Under the pieces are notes generated by a model. It made no database searches. It worked only from the letters and a program-made list of their open reading frames with translations, and was not told the DNA's origin. A DNA stretch of 64,000 bases from contig JAQGDQ010000104.1 in NCBI GenBank assembly GCA_030141605.1, positions 341,001 to 405,000 of the forward strand. Reading direction: 5' to 3'. Positions within the stretch are counted from its first letter, which is position 1; every line of letters starts with the position of its first letter. A program made the translations under genes and the position numbers. This DNA comes from Tubiluchus corallicola (taxonomy: Eukaryota; Priapulida; Priapulimorpha; Priapulimorphida; Tubiluchidae). Of the stretch, positions 48,499-59,570 are shown piece after piece.

Positions 48499-50448
48499 AT
48501 GGTTAACGCTAGAGGCATTTGCCTTGATGTTGCAGCTGTCATAGTAACGATGGTAAGTTTCAAAGCAACACTCGCTTTAAACGTGTGCCAGGGTGCATTT
48601 CCTGAAAACAAAGAAGTAATGATAACAGAAGACAGCAAGGCAGGGTCAAGCGTGGAACTCTTCGAACAAAATCCAATATACTTAATTACGATCAAGTCTC
48701 AAAATCAGCTCTATAAGGTAGATAACAAATATAAATCACAATCACCTAACGGAACCAATAAGTACGCCTACTATCTTGTACTCAAACAGGACGTATCAAA
48801 ATTTCTGAAATCACAGAGGTCGTCAGATAGAAAAGAGGTGATGGACATACACCTAAAATGCTGCAAATTGCCAAACATATATCGATATGATGACATGGTA
48901 GTGAAGGTTAAGTTTAAAATGAAGAAGAAGAATGCAGTAAATTTTAGAGAGGGCATAATGAAGAAGAAGAATGCAGTAAATTTTGGAGAGGGCATACTCA
49001 CTAGATATCCCGTAAAGGAAGACACCTTAGTTGGAACAAGAGTAGCACACTTTATTATCGTCGATAATGTCGGCACTTTTACGTTTTGCTGGCAAGATGA
49101 TGATACGAAGAGTAACTCCAAGTTCGAAGTGAAATTCCAGGGTGAAACTAGCGAGTGTGAGATTTTCTTGCGAAAAGAATTGAACTATGACCAGCAGGCA
49201 GAGCATAAGGTGATTGTCTTTGTAACAGATTCAGTTCAACCTAATCCCTATGATGAGAGAAAAATGAAAAGGATATTCACTTTTAATGTAGTAGAGTCCA
49301 AGGTAAATCCAGTGTTTGACGCAGAAATGTATTATGCCACAATAAGAGAAAATGCCCCAGTAGGAACGATAGTAAAAGTCGAGCCAAATAGAATTCTGGC
49401 ATTGGATGGCAAAACGGGGAAACAGGATGCAAACATAATATATGGTCTGGAAATTGGTGGTAAACCTTTTCGATTTGTCAATGCAGATAACATAGAAGGA
49501 TCTGGGGAAACTGTAGGAGACTTAAAAATCACTGGAAGAATCACGGAAGCCGAGTATTTTATGCCAGTCAAGGCCTCTTATAGAAACCGAAAGCCAAATG
49601 AACCTGAATTCTACGCTGCAATTACAGGTATACTCATTACAGTAGAACCCGATGGAGTACCACCAAGGTTTACTCAGAGCGTGTATAAAGCTACCATTTT
49701 GGATACCGTTACAGTAGGTCGGGAGGTCCTCCTTCTGCAAACTCAAGATTCTGCCCGGCCATCCATTCCTAATTTTACTTACAGTCTGCAGACGAATACT
49801 GGCAATCCTGTAACTGAGTTCACAGTCGACAGTGATGGTATTGTCAAAACTACTAAAGCACTAACTCCAGGGATAAAAAAATTCCGTGCAATTGCTGCAG
49901 GTGCAGACGCGACCAGAACAGCTGATGTTGAGGTAACCGTCTTGAAAGTAACTAAAAAAAATCCAACATTTTCAAAGGATACATACGAGTTCAGATTTGC
50001 TATTAATGTTTCTGCAGGCGAAATCTTTTATGACAAAGACAAACCTCCTGAGGTACGAGTGACATCTCAGGAAGATGTTACATTTAAGATACTTACCATG
50101 GATGAGTATTTCGTCATTGAAAGCAGCGATACAATCGGGATTATTACGGGCACAGATCTGTTGTTAACTTTGCAACTGGGAAAATACAATCTGATTGTCC
50201 TTGCCTGTGCGGCAGGGAATCTAGAAGTTGAGGAAGACGAGAGGTGCAGCGCTGTTAAAGTAATTGCCACAGTTGTAATGAAGGAAGAAGGCTGGATTGA
50301 GGCATTGCATCACGAGCCAACAAATGCACAAAGTTATCGCCTGAACGAGGTTCTCATACTCAGTGCATTTGCAGCAACTTTGTTCGGCATCATTTGCATT
50401 TTGATATACCTGATTACTTCGTCCCGCCGCCATAATATGGAGACTTAA
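48499..50448 (+). CDS. Short-tail cadherin-like type I membrane protein (gene E)
   Basis: An intact 649-codon single exon. Signal peptide MVNARGICLDVAAVIVTMVS to about residue 27, then the N-terminal module (NVCQGAFPENKEV) and five cadherin-like repeats ending in a membrane helix (about 617-641) and a short tail ending NMET. Residues 141-153 and 154-166 are a perfect-length tandem duplication of 13 residues (MKKKNAVNFREGI / MKKKNAVNFGEGI, DNA 48919-48957 and 48958-48996) at the repeat 1-2 joint, where gene A has VNNNHAPNLAEG. The NNHAP remnant of the calcium-binding linker is lost here. Cys pairs in repeats 2 and 5 are retained. It shares its start context and linker duplication with the partial gene at 1-932. 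It is a diverged member of the A/B/C clade with its own intact frame, suggesting retained function. Confidence 0.9.
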   Translation: MVNARGICLDVAAVIVTMVSFKATLALNVCQGAFPENKEVMITEDSKAGSSVELFEQNPIYLITIKSQNQLYKVDNKYKSQSPNGTNKYAYYLVLKQDVSKFLKSQRSSDRKEVMDIHLKCCKLPNIYRYDDMVVKVKFKMKKKNAVNFREGIMKKKNAVNFGEGILTRYPVKEDTLVGTRVAHFIIVDNVGTFTFCWQDDDTKSNSKFEVKFQGETSECEIFLRKELNYDQQAEHKVIVFVTDSVQPNPYDERKMKRIFTFNVVESKVNPVFDAEMYYATIRENAPVGTIVKVEPNRILALDGKTGKQDANIIYGLEIGGKPFRFVNADNIEGSGETVGDLKITGRITEAEYFMPVKASYRNRKPNEPEFYAAITGILITVEPDGVPPRFTQSVYKATILDTVTVGREVLLLQTQDSARPSIPNFTYSLQTNTGNPVTEFTVDSDGIVKTTKALTPGIKKFRAIAAGADATRTADVEVTVLKVTKKNPTFSKDTYEFRFAINVSAGEIFYDKDKPPEVRVTSQEDVTFKILTMDEYFVIESSDTIGIITGTDLLLTLQLGKYNLIVLACAAGNLEVEEDERCSAVKVIATVVMKEEGWIEALHHEPTNAQSYRLNEVLILSAFAATLFGIICILIYLITSSRRHNMET

Positions 50449-50675
50449 CGAAATGTATTCCTCTGTATCTAAACAAACCGACATTTTTTGGGTTTTTTAG
50501 TTGTTAATTTCAATGTTCCTTTTCATAACAAAATTAAGTTTAAGGTTTTTGCTTTTTTACGGTCAGTTTTGTGACTTTTTTGCAGTCTGAGTAACTCATG
50601 TTTCATTTGTTTGGCGTGTTTGGTTTATAATATTTCTTGTTTGTACAACTAACATTATAAAACATTTAGTTACAT

Positions 50676-50681
50676 AATAAA
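50676..50681 (+). terminator. Poly(A) signal of gene E
   Basis: AATAAA in the context TACATAATAAAAGTTGC, about 228 bp after the stop and matching the conserved site after genes A, B and C. Confidence 0.45.
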
Positions 50682-50737
50682 AGTTGCTGTCATAAATCGT
50701 GAGTCATATTCCTGATTATAATTCTTATTCCTGGAGA

Positions 50738-51012
50738 ATATTCATTCATTCGTTCGTACATCCAATTGTTCGATCATTCATTCGTTCGTTCGTCCAATTG
50801 TTCGATTATTCATTCGTTCTTTCATTCCTTCCTTCCTTGCTTGCTTGCTTTATTCATTCGTTAACTCATTCATTAATTCACTCTTTCTTTCTTTTATTAA
50901 TTCATTCATTCATTCATTCATTCATTCATTCATTCATTCATTCATTCATTCATGCATTTTTTCTTTCATACATTAATTCATTTATTCAGTCATTCAGTCA
51001 CGTATTCATCCA
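50738..51012. repeat. (TTCA)n/(TTCG)n tetranucleotide array
   Basis: Imperfect TTCATTCG, TTCC and TTGC units with a pure TTCA core at about 50900-50955. The HSFIHSFI reading frame is a repeat translation. Confidence 0.92.
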
Positions 51013-51125
51013 TTTTCAGTTCCACAACATGGATAGGAAAAACAACTTGTAAAAATTAACTTGAAAAACCTTGTCAATTTAATATGGCATAATTTTTTAT
51101 ATATAAGTAATGAATCAAGCCAGTA

Positions 51126-51490
51126 ATCACCCATTTCGCCAGTTAGCATTTCGCAATGGTTACATATCTGTCGTTTCACCATTTTGTCAGTTTATCATTT
51201 CCCCAGTCAATCCTTTCGCCAGTCTATCTTTTCGTCAGTGCATCGTTTTGCCAGTCTATCTTTTCGCCATGGTGCCATTTCGCCAGTGTATCGTTTTGAC
51301 AATTATAGTTAGAAAAGATGCAGAAAGAGCTTAATAAGAATATACTTCGCTAGCGCATCTCTTCACCAGTGCATCTTTTCGCCAGGCTCTCATTTCGCCA
51401 GCGTGTCATTTTGCCAGTCCTTCATTTCACCCGTTTATCTTTGTGTCAGTGCATCATTTCAGTGCATTTCAAGATTTCGCCAGTGTTAGA
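51126..51490. repeat. TTTCGCCAGT degenerate minisatellite, left arm
   Basis: About twenty loose copies of TTTCGCCAGT(CTATC/GCATC). It is the reverse complement of the CTGGCGAAAA arrays in units A-C, and also of the array at 52190-52345, so these two arrays form inverted arms around about 700 bp. Confidence 0.8.
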
Positions 51491-52189
51491 GTTAGATGAT
51501 AATCTCTAGTTTTAAAGAGCGTGGCAATGGATCTGGGGGAGTGATTATGGAAAAGGTGCTGAACGTTAGGAAAGGTCACAGCTACACTGCTGGTAAATAA
51601 TTGATTGGACTCTCACTGCTAAAACGAGATGGATGGGAAGCAGCTTCCTTTGGGAGTAACGGCTCCACGAAGTCGTACACTTTTTACTATACATTATGGG
51701 ATAAAAGGGTTTGGAAAATGATCTGTACACAACATCAATAAGTAAGTGGCAGTAGTGTGGCACACCGTTGAATAGGCAGTCGGGTCGCCATCTGCCGCCA
51801 TGTTGGTTAGTTATGGATTCCCAAATTTGAAAATGTTAATTTTTTGTCTTAAGCTTTAAGTATGATGCAGAAATTGGTCTAGGAAAACGGTCATAGCGTG
51901 GCAGCCCTGTGGCGGTACACTTCATTGGATAGAGAATAGACTCTACTATCACCATTGGGCACCATCTTTGTAGGTGACCCTTCAGCCTTGAGTAACCTAA
52001 GGATTTTCTAACATAGACCACTCCCTTAGTTACAATTAAAACATTTCTTATTAGAAGTGTAATGAACAAACCTATGTATTGCACTGCTTCTAATAACAAA
52101 AGATGGATTGGCGAAGTATCCCATTATTTAAAATTTTAAATACTTATTATACTACTTCTAATATCAACTGGTGTAAAATTAGACTGACG
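51491..52189. other. Core between inverted minisatellite arms
   Basis: About 700 bp with no recognised coding sequence. It includes 51566-51763 and 51836-52099 minus-strand ORFs that I do not recognise. With the arms it could be a foldback-type element. Confidence 0.35.
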
Positions 52190-52345
52190 AAATGATGCAC
52201 TGGTGAAACGTACTACTACATACTTTCTACACTATTTCTACTATCACTTGGCAAAATGATATACTAGCGAAATGATGCAAACGCGAAAAAATAGCTTGGC
52301 AAAATGATGGAATGGCAAAAAGATAGACTGGCGATACACAACTGA
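52190..52345. repeat. ACTGGCGAAA degenerate minisatellite, right arm
   Basis: Copies of (A)CTGGC(G/A)AAATGATG and CTGGCGATAC, inverted relative to 51126-51490. Confidence 0.75.
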
Positions 52346-52519
52346 TCAAGCGAGGCCTATGAATCTCTCATCTGTAAAGCAATATAATTGTATTTCTTGC
52401 CAGGTCGCAGTTTGCAGAGTGACAAACCATAAAGTACTACTTTTGTCTGTCTGTCGGCTAACTGATAAACAAAAGAAATCAATGAAAGAGCAGATTGATT
52501 TGTTTACCAAAAGTTTCAA

Positions 52520-52715
52520 ATAAATAAATAAGAAACAAAAATTCACAATCATTAACACAATTTTAGGATAACTTGAGCATAAAAAATTTCGGTGCATTTT
52601 AGTATTCTCTCAACCGCAATTTATTAAAAATATTGAAACTTTTTCTTTTTATTAAGAAAGCACATTATGCAGCATAAAATAGCTGGCACTCTACGCGTCA
52701 TTGCTATATTTGCAC
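52520..52715 (+). repeat. 3' flank homologous to tandem units
   Basis: AAAAATTCACAAT(C/T)(A/G)TTAAC, AAGAAAGCACATTATGCAGC and ATAAAATAGCTG match the 3' flank of units A, B and C (about 30255-30430, 35720-35890, 41340-41510). Gene E therefore derives from the same ancestral unit, with arrays inserted between gene and flank. Confidence 0.6.
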
Positions 52716-53718
52716 ATTTCTGGTCACTGAGAATTGGTATTGAGAACTACCTTCAAGGTAGCGGGGGGATAGTTTGCATTGCTGAATAATTCATATGACT
52801 TAAAATGATATTTCAACTTTAAAAAGGAGGCAGGAATTAAGACTGAAAATAAAATTTTAAGTGTGTCCTCATTTGAGGTAAAGAATCCCTGTTTGAGGCC
52901 CAATTTTTGAAACAAAAGGCCCTTGTTTCGGGCCTCTTATTTGAGATAAGGGCCTCTCTCTCTCCGAAGTCATTTATTTGAAATATTGGGCCCCCAACCG
53001 CAAATGTTGCTGAAGCACCCCACAAGTGAAAAATGTTCGAGACGAGTGTGAGCAACTTAAATTTCATTAGCCTAGGAGTTCCTAAACGTCATAAAAAGTG
53101 GTAGTTTCCATAAAAGTTAAATTGCTGATAGTTCTCGTTTTAGTTACCTGAACAAGTAGTGTTCAAATGACAAGAAAACGCCTAGTTAAAGCAAGTCTCA
53201 GAAAATTTTTGCTAAAGAATTATAACGGTTAGAGGAACACTTAAGCGTTTGTCATACTCACGTTAAAAGAATTTCCTGTTTGTTTTCATTTTAAATACAC
53301 CCGGGAGACTGTCACAGCGGCGCCATATTAGATGGTGTCACAGAATCACAACACGAATCTTTATAGGACACGTGCTCAGAACTCACTGCGACTGTGTTCG
53401 AGTGATGTCATGCCACGTGATCCGTCACATGCCGGCTTTTCAATTGGCGGACTAAATGAAACATGTCTGCGCCAACGTTTACTGCAGCGGTTGAAATATT
53501 TTACAAAAATTAGAGTAAATGCGAAAACGTACTTCATTCGCTTAAGATTATACTTAGGTGATATAATTTTTTGTTGCGAATTTTCTGAGGCTTACTTTGG
53601 TTGGCCATTTTCTTGTCCTTTAATTAAACCACAAACCATGATATAAATAAAATTATAAGCCAACGGCAGTAAAGTGATGAGCTACAAAATTAAAATTTGA
53701 ACTACAAAACTAGTCTTT
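52716..53718. other. Non-coding spacer
   Basis: No gene recognised. The 104-codon ORF at 53332-53646 has no family resemblance I can identify. A short segment near 53245-53290 repeats the 3805-3850 sequence. Confidence 0.3.
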
Positions 53719-56658
53719 TTAAGTGATTTTACTTTGTGGTATCGTGGTGTTAATGATGAAGCCATCACTGTCCACAATAAATTCTGTGGTAACATCACCT
53801 AACTCGTTCTTCAGTTCATAAAGAAATTGAGGCAGATCTGTGCGAATTGAATCTTCAACTTGTATATGCACCACTTGACGACCTGCTGGCAAGCTTTGTT
53901 GGACAGTAGTTCTGTACATTGTCTGTTTAAATCGAGGAGTCCTACCTGGCATTTCTACTAGAATGTGAATAGCCGATGTGGCAGTATAATAAATGGGTTC
54001 GTCCTTTTCTCCATGGTAAGTAGCTTTGATTGCTAGAAAATACTCTGGTTCAGCTATCCTTCCACTTACGACTACGTCGCCTACTTCACCAGTTGGATTA
54101 CTATCGTCGGGGTTGATAATTCGAAAAGGTTTTGGTTCTTGCTTCATATTCAACAACTCATACTTTATGTGCTCATCGTATGATTTCTTCTCTCCATCTA
54201 TTGCTGAAATTCTGCTTGATTCTACTTGCAGTATTGTACCAATTGGGTCAAGGTCACTAACACTGGCTGTATACATTTCTTCTTCAAAAATGGGATTTAC
54301 CGTATAGTCCAATACTTTAATGTGGACGTTATGCTGTCTTTCCCTTGGCACCATGCCATTTGGTAATTGATCTGTTCCTCGTGGAGCTGTGTCTCTGATG
54401 ACCACTGTTACCTCGTAGGTGTTCTGGGTATCGTAATCAAGTTTTTCCTTCAACAAAATTTGGCATACAGAGGTGGTGTCGGTTTTTAGCTTCGCCTCAA
54501 ACTTGGCACCGTGCTCAGCAATCCAGCAGTCCATTAGTAAATACGCAGGAGTTAGAAGATCATAGTCCTGAGTAGTGAACTGACTAATCTTAGTTCCAAC
54601 CTGAATTTCTTCTGACACGGTGAAATTTGTCGGTGCATACTTTTCAAATGTTGGTGCATGGCTATTAGTTCCTACAATGTGAACATTCACTACATTCACT
54701 AATGGTAGCGGCTATTTGTACCTTATATTCAGATACGCAGATGATTTTAGGAACGGCTACAATTATAGCAACTATTGGTCTTCGTCAGGGAAGCCCGACA
54801 TCGTGTTTTCTTTTTACCTTGTACCTAAATCCGTTTGTGAGGCGAATTAAACACGTGTGTGGAACAGATGACTTTCTTGGTTGGGTTCATTGTTTACTGC
54901 TTATGGATGATACTGTCCTACTTGCCACGTCCAGAAATGAGGCCATAAAGAAACTTTCTTTGCTTTTAGGATTTTGTGAAGAATCAGGAATGGTCATCAA
55001 TGTAGAGAAGACAAAATTTATGGTGGTGAACGGTTCCCTAGCGGACAGAGTGGAACTTGTAGTTGACAATGTGTGTGTGCTGAATTGCAATGATTACACT
55101 TATTTGGGGGTTGTCTTAACTCAAGATGGATCGCCCGATGCTGCTGTTAGGGAACATTTTAAATCCAAGCAGCCACACGTGATGAAATTTGTCTCTTTTG
55201 TATCCAAGAACATTGACTTTCCATTTTGGATAAAACGGAAGGTGCTAGAATCTGCATTGCTCTCGTCCATACTTTATGGGTGCGAAGCCTGGATATGTGG
55301 CAGTGCCCGTATTGGCGAGGTTCCGTACCGCACTACTATTAAAGCTCTACTGGGGGTTCGTACATCTACCACAAACGACGTTTGCTTGCTAGAACTTGGC
55401 ATGCCCTCACTTGAAGCGAGGGTAAAAAACGTACAAAAAAGTTCGTTTCGAAGTTGGTAAGCAAGCGTCACGCTATGACGGATGACCCGTTTATGCTGGT
55501 ATGGAATTTATGTAAAGATACACGAACAAAGGGATACAATGTTATGTCTACAGCGGATCACGTACAGATGATGTAGAGAGACGAAAGACTCATGTCCGAG
55601 TTTCTAATCATACAAAATGCAAGACTTATTTGGAAATAAATCCCAATTTGTATGGGAACACAGAGTTACCTGAGCACAAACGTATAATCATCACAAGAAT
55701 AAGGGTCTCATCACACAATCTAGCTATAGAAACAGGTCGTTGGGCAAATGTACCTCGTGAGCGCAGGCTGTGTCTTTGTGGAGAAATTCAGACAGAAGAG
55801 TATTTTTTGTGCGAGTGCCATGAAAATGCACTTTATAGATCACTGTACGCGTTAAATTATAGTAATATTGCAAATTTATTTGATGGAGAATTAATGTCAA
55901 TAGGAAGTTTCATTTACGACTGTATGCATAGATTTGTGAATTAAATAGTATAGCTTTGTTAGCGGACACATAACCGCATCACGGAGATTATCATATAGGT
56001 AAAATATTTGTTTAATACATGTGTACAAATGCTTAGTAAATAGTTTTTTTCGCTTCATGGAGTTTCGCTTCATACAACTAAATTTGTATATCTGTATGTA
56101 TACCTGTGCAGCTATGTTGAGTCAAATTGTTAGTATGATCTGGAAATCATTACACGAGCTCTGCCCGCTGATAAAACCATCGGGTGTGCGTCGAGTTTGT
56201 AATTTTCGTGTTGAAAATTTGATTTTCAGAAATAAAATATCTATCTAATATCTATCTACGAGGGCAGTACTTTTAAATATGTTTGTTACCTGTCTACATT
56301 GCATTGCAATTTTTGTATCAGCTTTCGTGTCTTTACGATCGAGTGATCTGAGAAATGCTTTTACATCTTGTTTAAGTATAAGATAATAGGCGTATTTTGA
56401 CTCTCCTCTGTACCTTGCTTCTGTCTTGAACAGGTCGATGTAATCAACTGAGTAGGTGCTGAGTATGTAATCTCTGTGGTAGTCATAAACTATCCCCCTT
56501 ATCCCCCTCATGCCTTTTAAGTTTTCTTCTCTTACATTTACTCTCTTGTTTAAAGGAAACGTGTCTTCACATGTTCCCGAAATCAGGATTACTTCTATAC
56601 TAAATAAGACTAGACCTAGGGTTATAAAGCTAAGTGGGATTTTCCTAATATTGTCCAT
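53719..56658 (-). pseudogene. Cadherin-like gene F, split by a LINE and 3'-truncated
   Basis: On the minus strand the start MDNIRKIPLSF (56658) mirrors gene D, with a signal peptide, TCEDTFPLNKRV and the N-terminal module to IFKSTALV at 56260. The frame then enters a LINE inserted on the opposite strand and resumes at 54693 (VNVHIVGTNSHAPTFEKY), continuing through repeats 2 and 3 and part of repeat 4 to EFIVDSDGFIINTT and a stop at 53719. The rest of repeat 4, repeat 5 and the membrane helix are absent. The two coding parts have no other obvious stop, so the insertion may be fairly recent relative to other remnants. An apparent longer N-terminal extension from 56730 is not used by gene D and is not accepted as the start. 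Confidence 0.88.
54694..56259 (+). mobile_element. 5'-truncated non-LTR retrotransposon (LINE) inside gene F
   Basis: About 1.57 kb. The plus-strand frame 54702-55460 has RT motifs GLRQGSPTSCFLFTLYL and LLLMDDTVLLA (the YxDD box as MDD), then VINVEKTKFM and YLGVVLTQDG, ILYGCEAW. After a frameshift and stops, 55630-55944 gives LAIETGRWANVPRERRLCLC and EEYFLCECHE, a Cys/His-type C-terminal region found in many LINEs. The 3' end is AATAAAATATCTATCTAATATCTATCT, a short ATCT tail. Flanking gene F sequence shows CTAC at both sides (54690-54693 and 56256-56259), the minimum target duplication. The 5' part (endonuclease, ORF1) is missing. The clade is not assigned. Confidence 0.85.
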
Positions 56659-57240
56659 GTTGATATGATTATAAATTTTTAATAATTTATTTGACATTCT
56701 ATTTCTGTAAAAAATCATATATTTCTGCAAAATATTTCTGTAAAAAAGACTGTCAAGAAAGTTATAAATGAATATGAATAAACCACATTGCTTGGAAATA
56801 GTAAGGTAAAGGTATTTTTACAGTGTTTTTTTTTACAAATTACAAACGCAAGAGCTATTTGCACCTTATGTAGGCGCAAAGTCGAAAATCAGTTTGCCAG
56901 GTGATATTCTTCGTAATATTTTTCCTTTTCTTTTGGTTGAAGCATAGTTCAAGTTCGCGTTCTGTATAAGCCAAAATGCAAAATTCATATCTGTTTACAC
57001 TTGCAGTCGTGAAAGCTCGTTTTGAATAGCACTCAGATTCTAGTCTTTCTAACATTATGAAGCACTTTCTTTGCCTTTTGTGCACTTTTCCAGAGCCCTG
57101 ATGAATTTACAGTAGCAGATATTCTGAAAATTTTCTCAATAGCGACTCTGTCCCTTAGTGACAAGATACAATGTTGTTGAACTAGAAAATCGAGGTTTTT
57201 GTCTTTTGTTTGTTTCGAAAGTGTCACAATGCTATAGTAA
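56659..57240 (-). promoter_or_regulatory. 5' flank of gene F, homologous to that of gene D
   Basis: Blocks shared with 44317-44870 (GATATTCTTCGTAATATTTTTCC, CATAGTTCAAGTTCGCG, GTCGTGAAAG). It shows that the duplication that made D and F included at least 550 bp of upstream DNA. Confidence 0.4.
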
Positions 57241-58399
57241 ATGCATTGTTTTTAGTTATTTAGTTAAAAGCGCTGCTACAGTACGGAAATTTACGTATTA
57301 AATACCCATTTTTAATTTAATTTATCAAAAATTAAAAAGGTTAAGAATATTATTGTGCTGTCAAAAGAATTATTATCATAATCTGCCAATCTGCATTATT
57401 TTCTCTTGAAGTATTTAATTAAACTCCTATTCTGAGCAGACTAGTTAATTTTAATAGCAACCGTGATAATGGCTTAACGTGCGTACGTTTCACATTATTT
57501 GCAATTTTAAATTAGTTTTACCTTCTAAATTAAAACGATCAGTTACGGAATTATTACAGTATTGTTAACAGGGCACGACTGCTCATGACACGAAGCATAA
57601 AGACCTTAATTACCAGCCCTTAACACTGTAAGTGCTTAATGTCAGCATGGCATTCCCCCACGATACTGCAGAAAAAAGCCTCTAGGCCTATCGCTTGCAA
57701 AAACCAATAGGCTTCATCTTTCGTACAAAAATGCAAGTGATAATATTTGGTATGCCACTTATTTAAAATACGTTATAATCGATTCGAATTTTGGCCTATG
57801 TAGTGCAAAATTTGCGACTTGATTAAGCGCATGGTAAGTTATTGCTTTAATGCATTTTAAAACTAAAATTTAATTTTATTTCATTACTGCCTGGTAGTGT
57901 GAGGAAACCTCAAGGTTTCTTTGTCTAGAAGCAAGTATTGAGAAGTGCAACTTTTGTCCCACTAATTATTATAGTTGTGGCAACCGTTACGTCTATAAGC
58001 TAACAATTCGTCATGAGATAAATTTAGAAAGGACTAAATTTCTGACATTTTTACTTGAATGGATAGAACCTAAGTTAAATTTATACGTTTCAGATACGCT
58101 TAATCTACTAGTAATGAGTCATCAATATTCTCTTCAAGTTTTTTTAATATTTGTCTTTATTCATGAGACGAATCTGCATGGAACCAACTTTTGCAAAATT
58201 AATTTCAAATGTAAAGATACGTGTATGTTAACAATACAGTAAACATTATACACTTGGCATTGTATTTACAGATGAGGTTGAGGTGGTCTGTTTTCTCAAA
58301 TTCCTACATCACTGCTCTCTTTTCTGTTATTTTCTCTCCATGTAACCACTTATAGATATTTTTATTTCTTTATTTAATTAATTTATTTATTATTTACCC
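57241..58399. other. Non-coding spacer
   Basis: AT-rich, no recognised gene or repeat. Confidence 0.35.
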
Positions 58400-58720
58400 G
58401 AACATGTTGTTGTTCGTCCTTCGAATCGAAGATGACCATAGTGACAGGGATAAAGGGTCAGTTTGGGGGGTTGTCATTCCTTTGATGAGCTCGAAGGTGA
58501 CTGACTAGGCCTATTCTGGCCTGGAAACTTCTTTGGCATTTGGCACAGGTGAGGCTGGGTGTTTTGACCTGTTGTTGGGCAGTGCCACATGCCTTGCGTC
58601 TCCTGCGCTTCTCCTCTGCCTCCTCAATTCTTTTCGCCTCTGCTGTCTTAGCCCCTGTGGTGATGGCACTCCGCCATGCTGAGCATACCCGTACATAAAT
58701 GTACATTAAAAACAAATGCG
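58400..58720 (-). mobile_element. LINE 3' end with C-terminal zinc finger
   Basis: The minus strand encodes SAWRSAITTGAKTAEAKRIE, a basic stretch, then CAKCQRSFQARIGLVSHLRA with a following His, a C2H2 finger (C-x2-C-x12-H-x3-H). The ARIGL..SH.R.H signature is a hallmark of the extreme C-terminus of one group of LINE polyproteins. After the stop at 58458, the 3' UTR (ATGGTCATCTTCGATTCGAAG then CGAACAACAACA) fits a LINE 3' end. No RT domain lies upstream, so it is a short 5'-truncated copy. Confidence 0.65.
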
Positions 58721-59570
58721 GACACACGTACATTCGTAATACTTACGAATTAAGATTAGTTACATATTTACAAAAAACATTACACTCAAAATTGTACAAC
58801 GAAAAATCAAATACAACTAAGCAATAAAAAATGACAATACCAACTTTCAAATTTTACTCAATAAACGCCTTAAAATTATTTGTATAAATTTAGTTCTCCA
58901 TAATTAATGCTAAAATTTCATTTTATTGCATTCATGTTATAAAAAGGCAATTTTTTATACGGCCAGTCATTTCTCTCGGAACCGGTATAGAACATTCAAG
59001 AGCGGAACATAACGCAGATGATTGTGGCGGGACAAGAATCTATCTCGTTATCAAGTATAGTCGTCAAGCTGATGCTCTGAACTGAGTGAGGTGTCAAAAA
59101 ATGTATAGATTCACATATGCAGCATTTTGTCTTTATGAGGTAAAAAATAGCGGCAATATGACAAATGAAATCATGTGGAAACAGTTTCCTGGGTTGCATC
59201 CGTTTCCTGACCAGGCGGCGCACGTGACCATCCAGCTGTATCTCTGTTCTCAGCATAATAACAGCAATGTAACTTGATCTGTAAACGTCGTAACATAGTG
59301 CAAGCGGTCTAATACAGCTTTAAAAACTCATTTTAAAGTTTTATGATCGTTAGTTAATCGTGCTCCCCAATCAAGCAATCCCAGAATCGTGTGCACTAGA
59401 CTATGCAGCCGGTTTCTGAGATGTAGTTTCTTTGAAGGTCGTCGTCCAGGTTTTAAAAGCAAAAGAAGAAATTTTCATTGCGTATTTTGAGAATCGTGTA
59501 GAACAGTACTGTGTGAAGAACGCTTATGGCTAAGGTGTTAGGGTGCTGACGTACATCTACGATCATAACC
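58721..59570. other. Non-coding spacer
   Basis: No recognised gene. Two short overlapping ORFs at 58996-59277 are unrecognised. Confidence 0.3.

Noticed and set aside
56659-56730. Upstream Met giving a longer gene F N-terminus
   Set aside because: Gene D starts at the equivalent internal MDN, and the extension would place 24 polar residues before the signal peptide.
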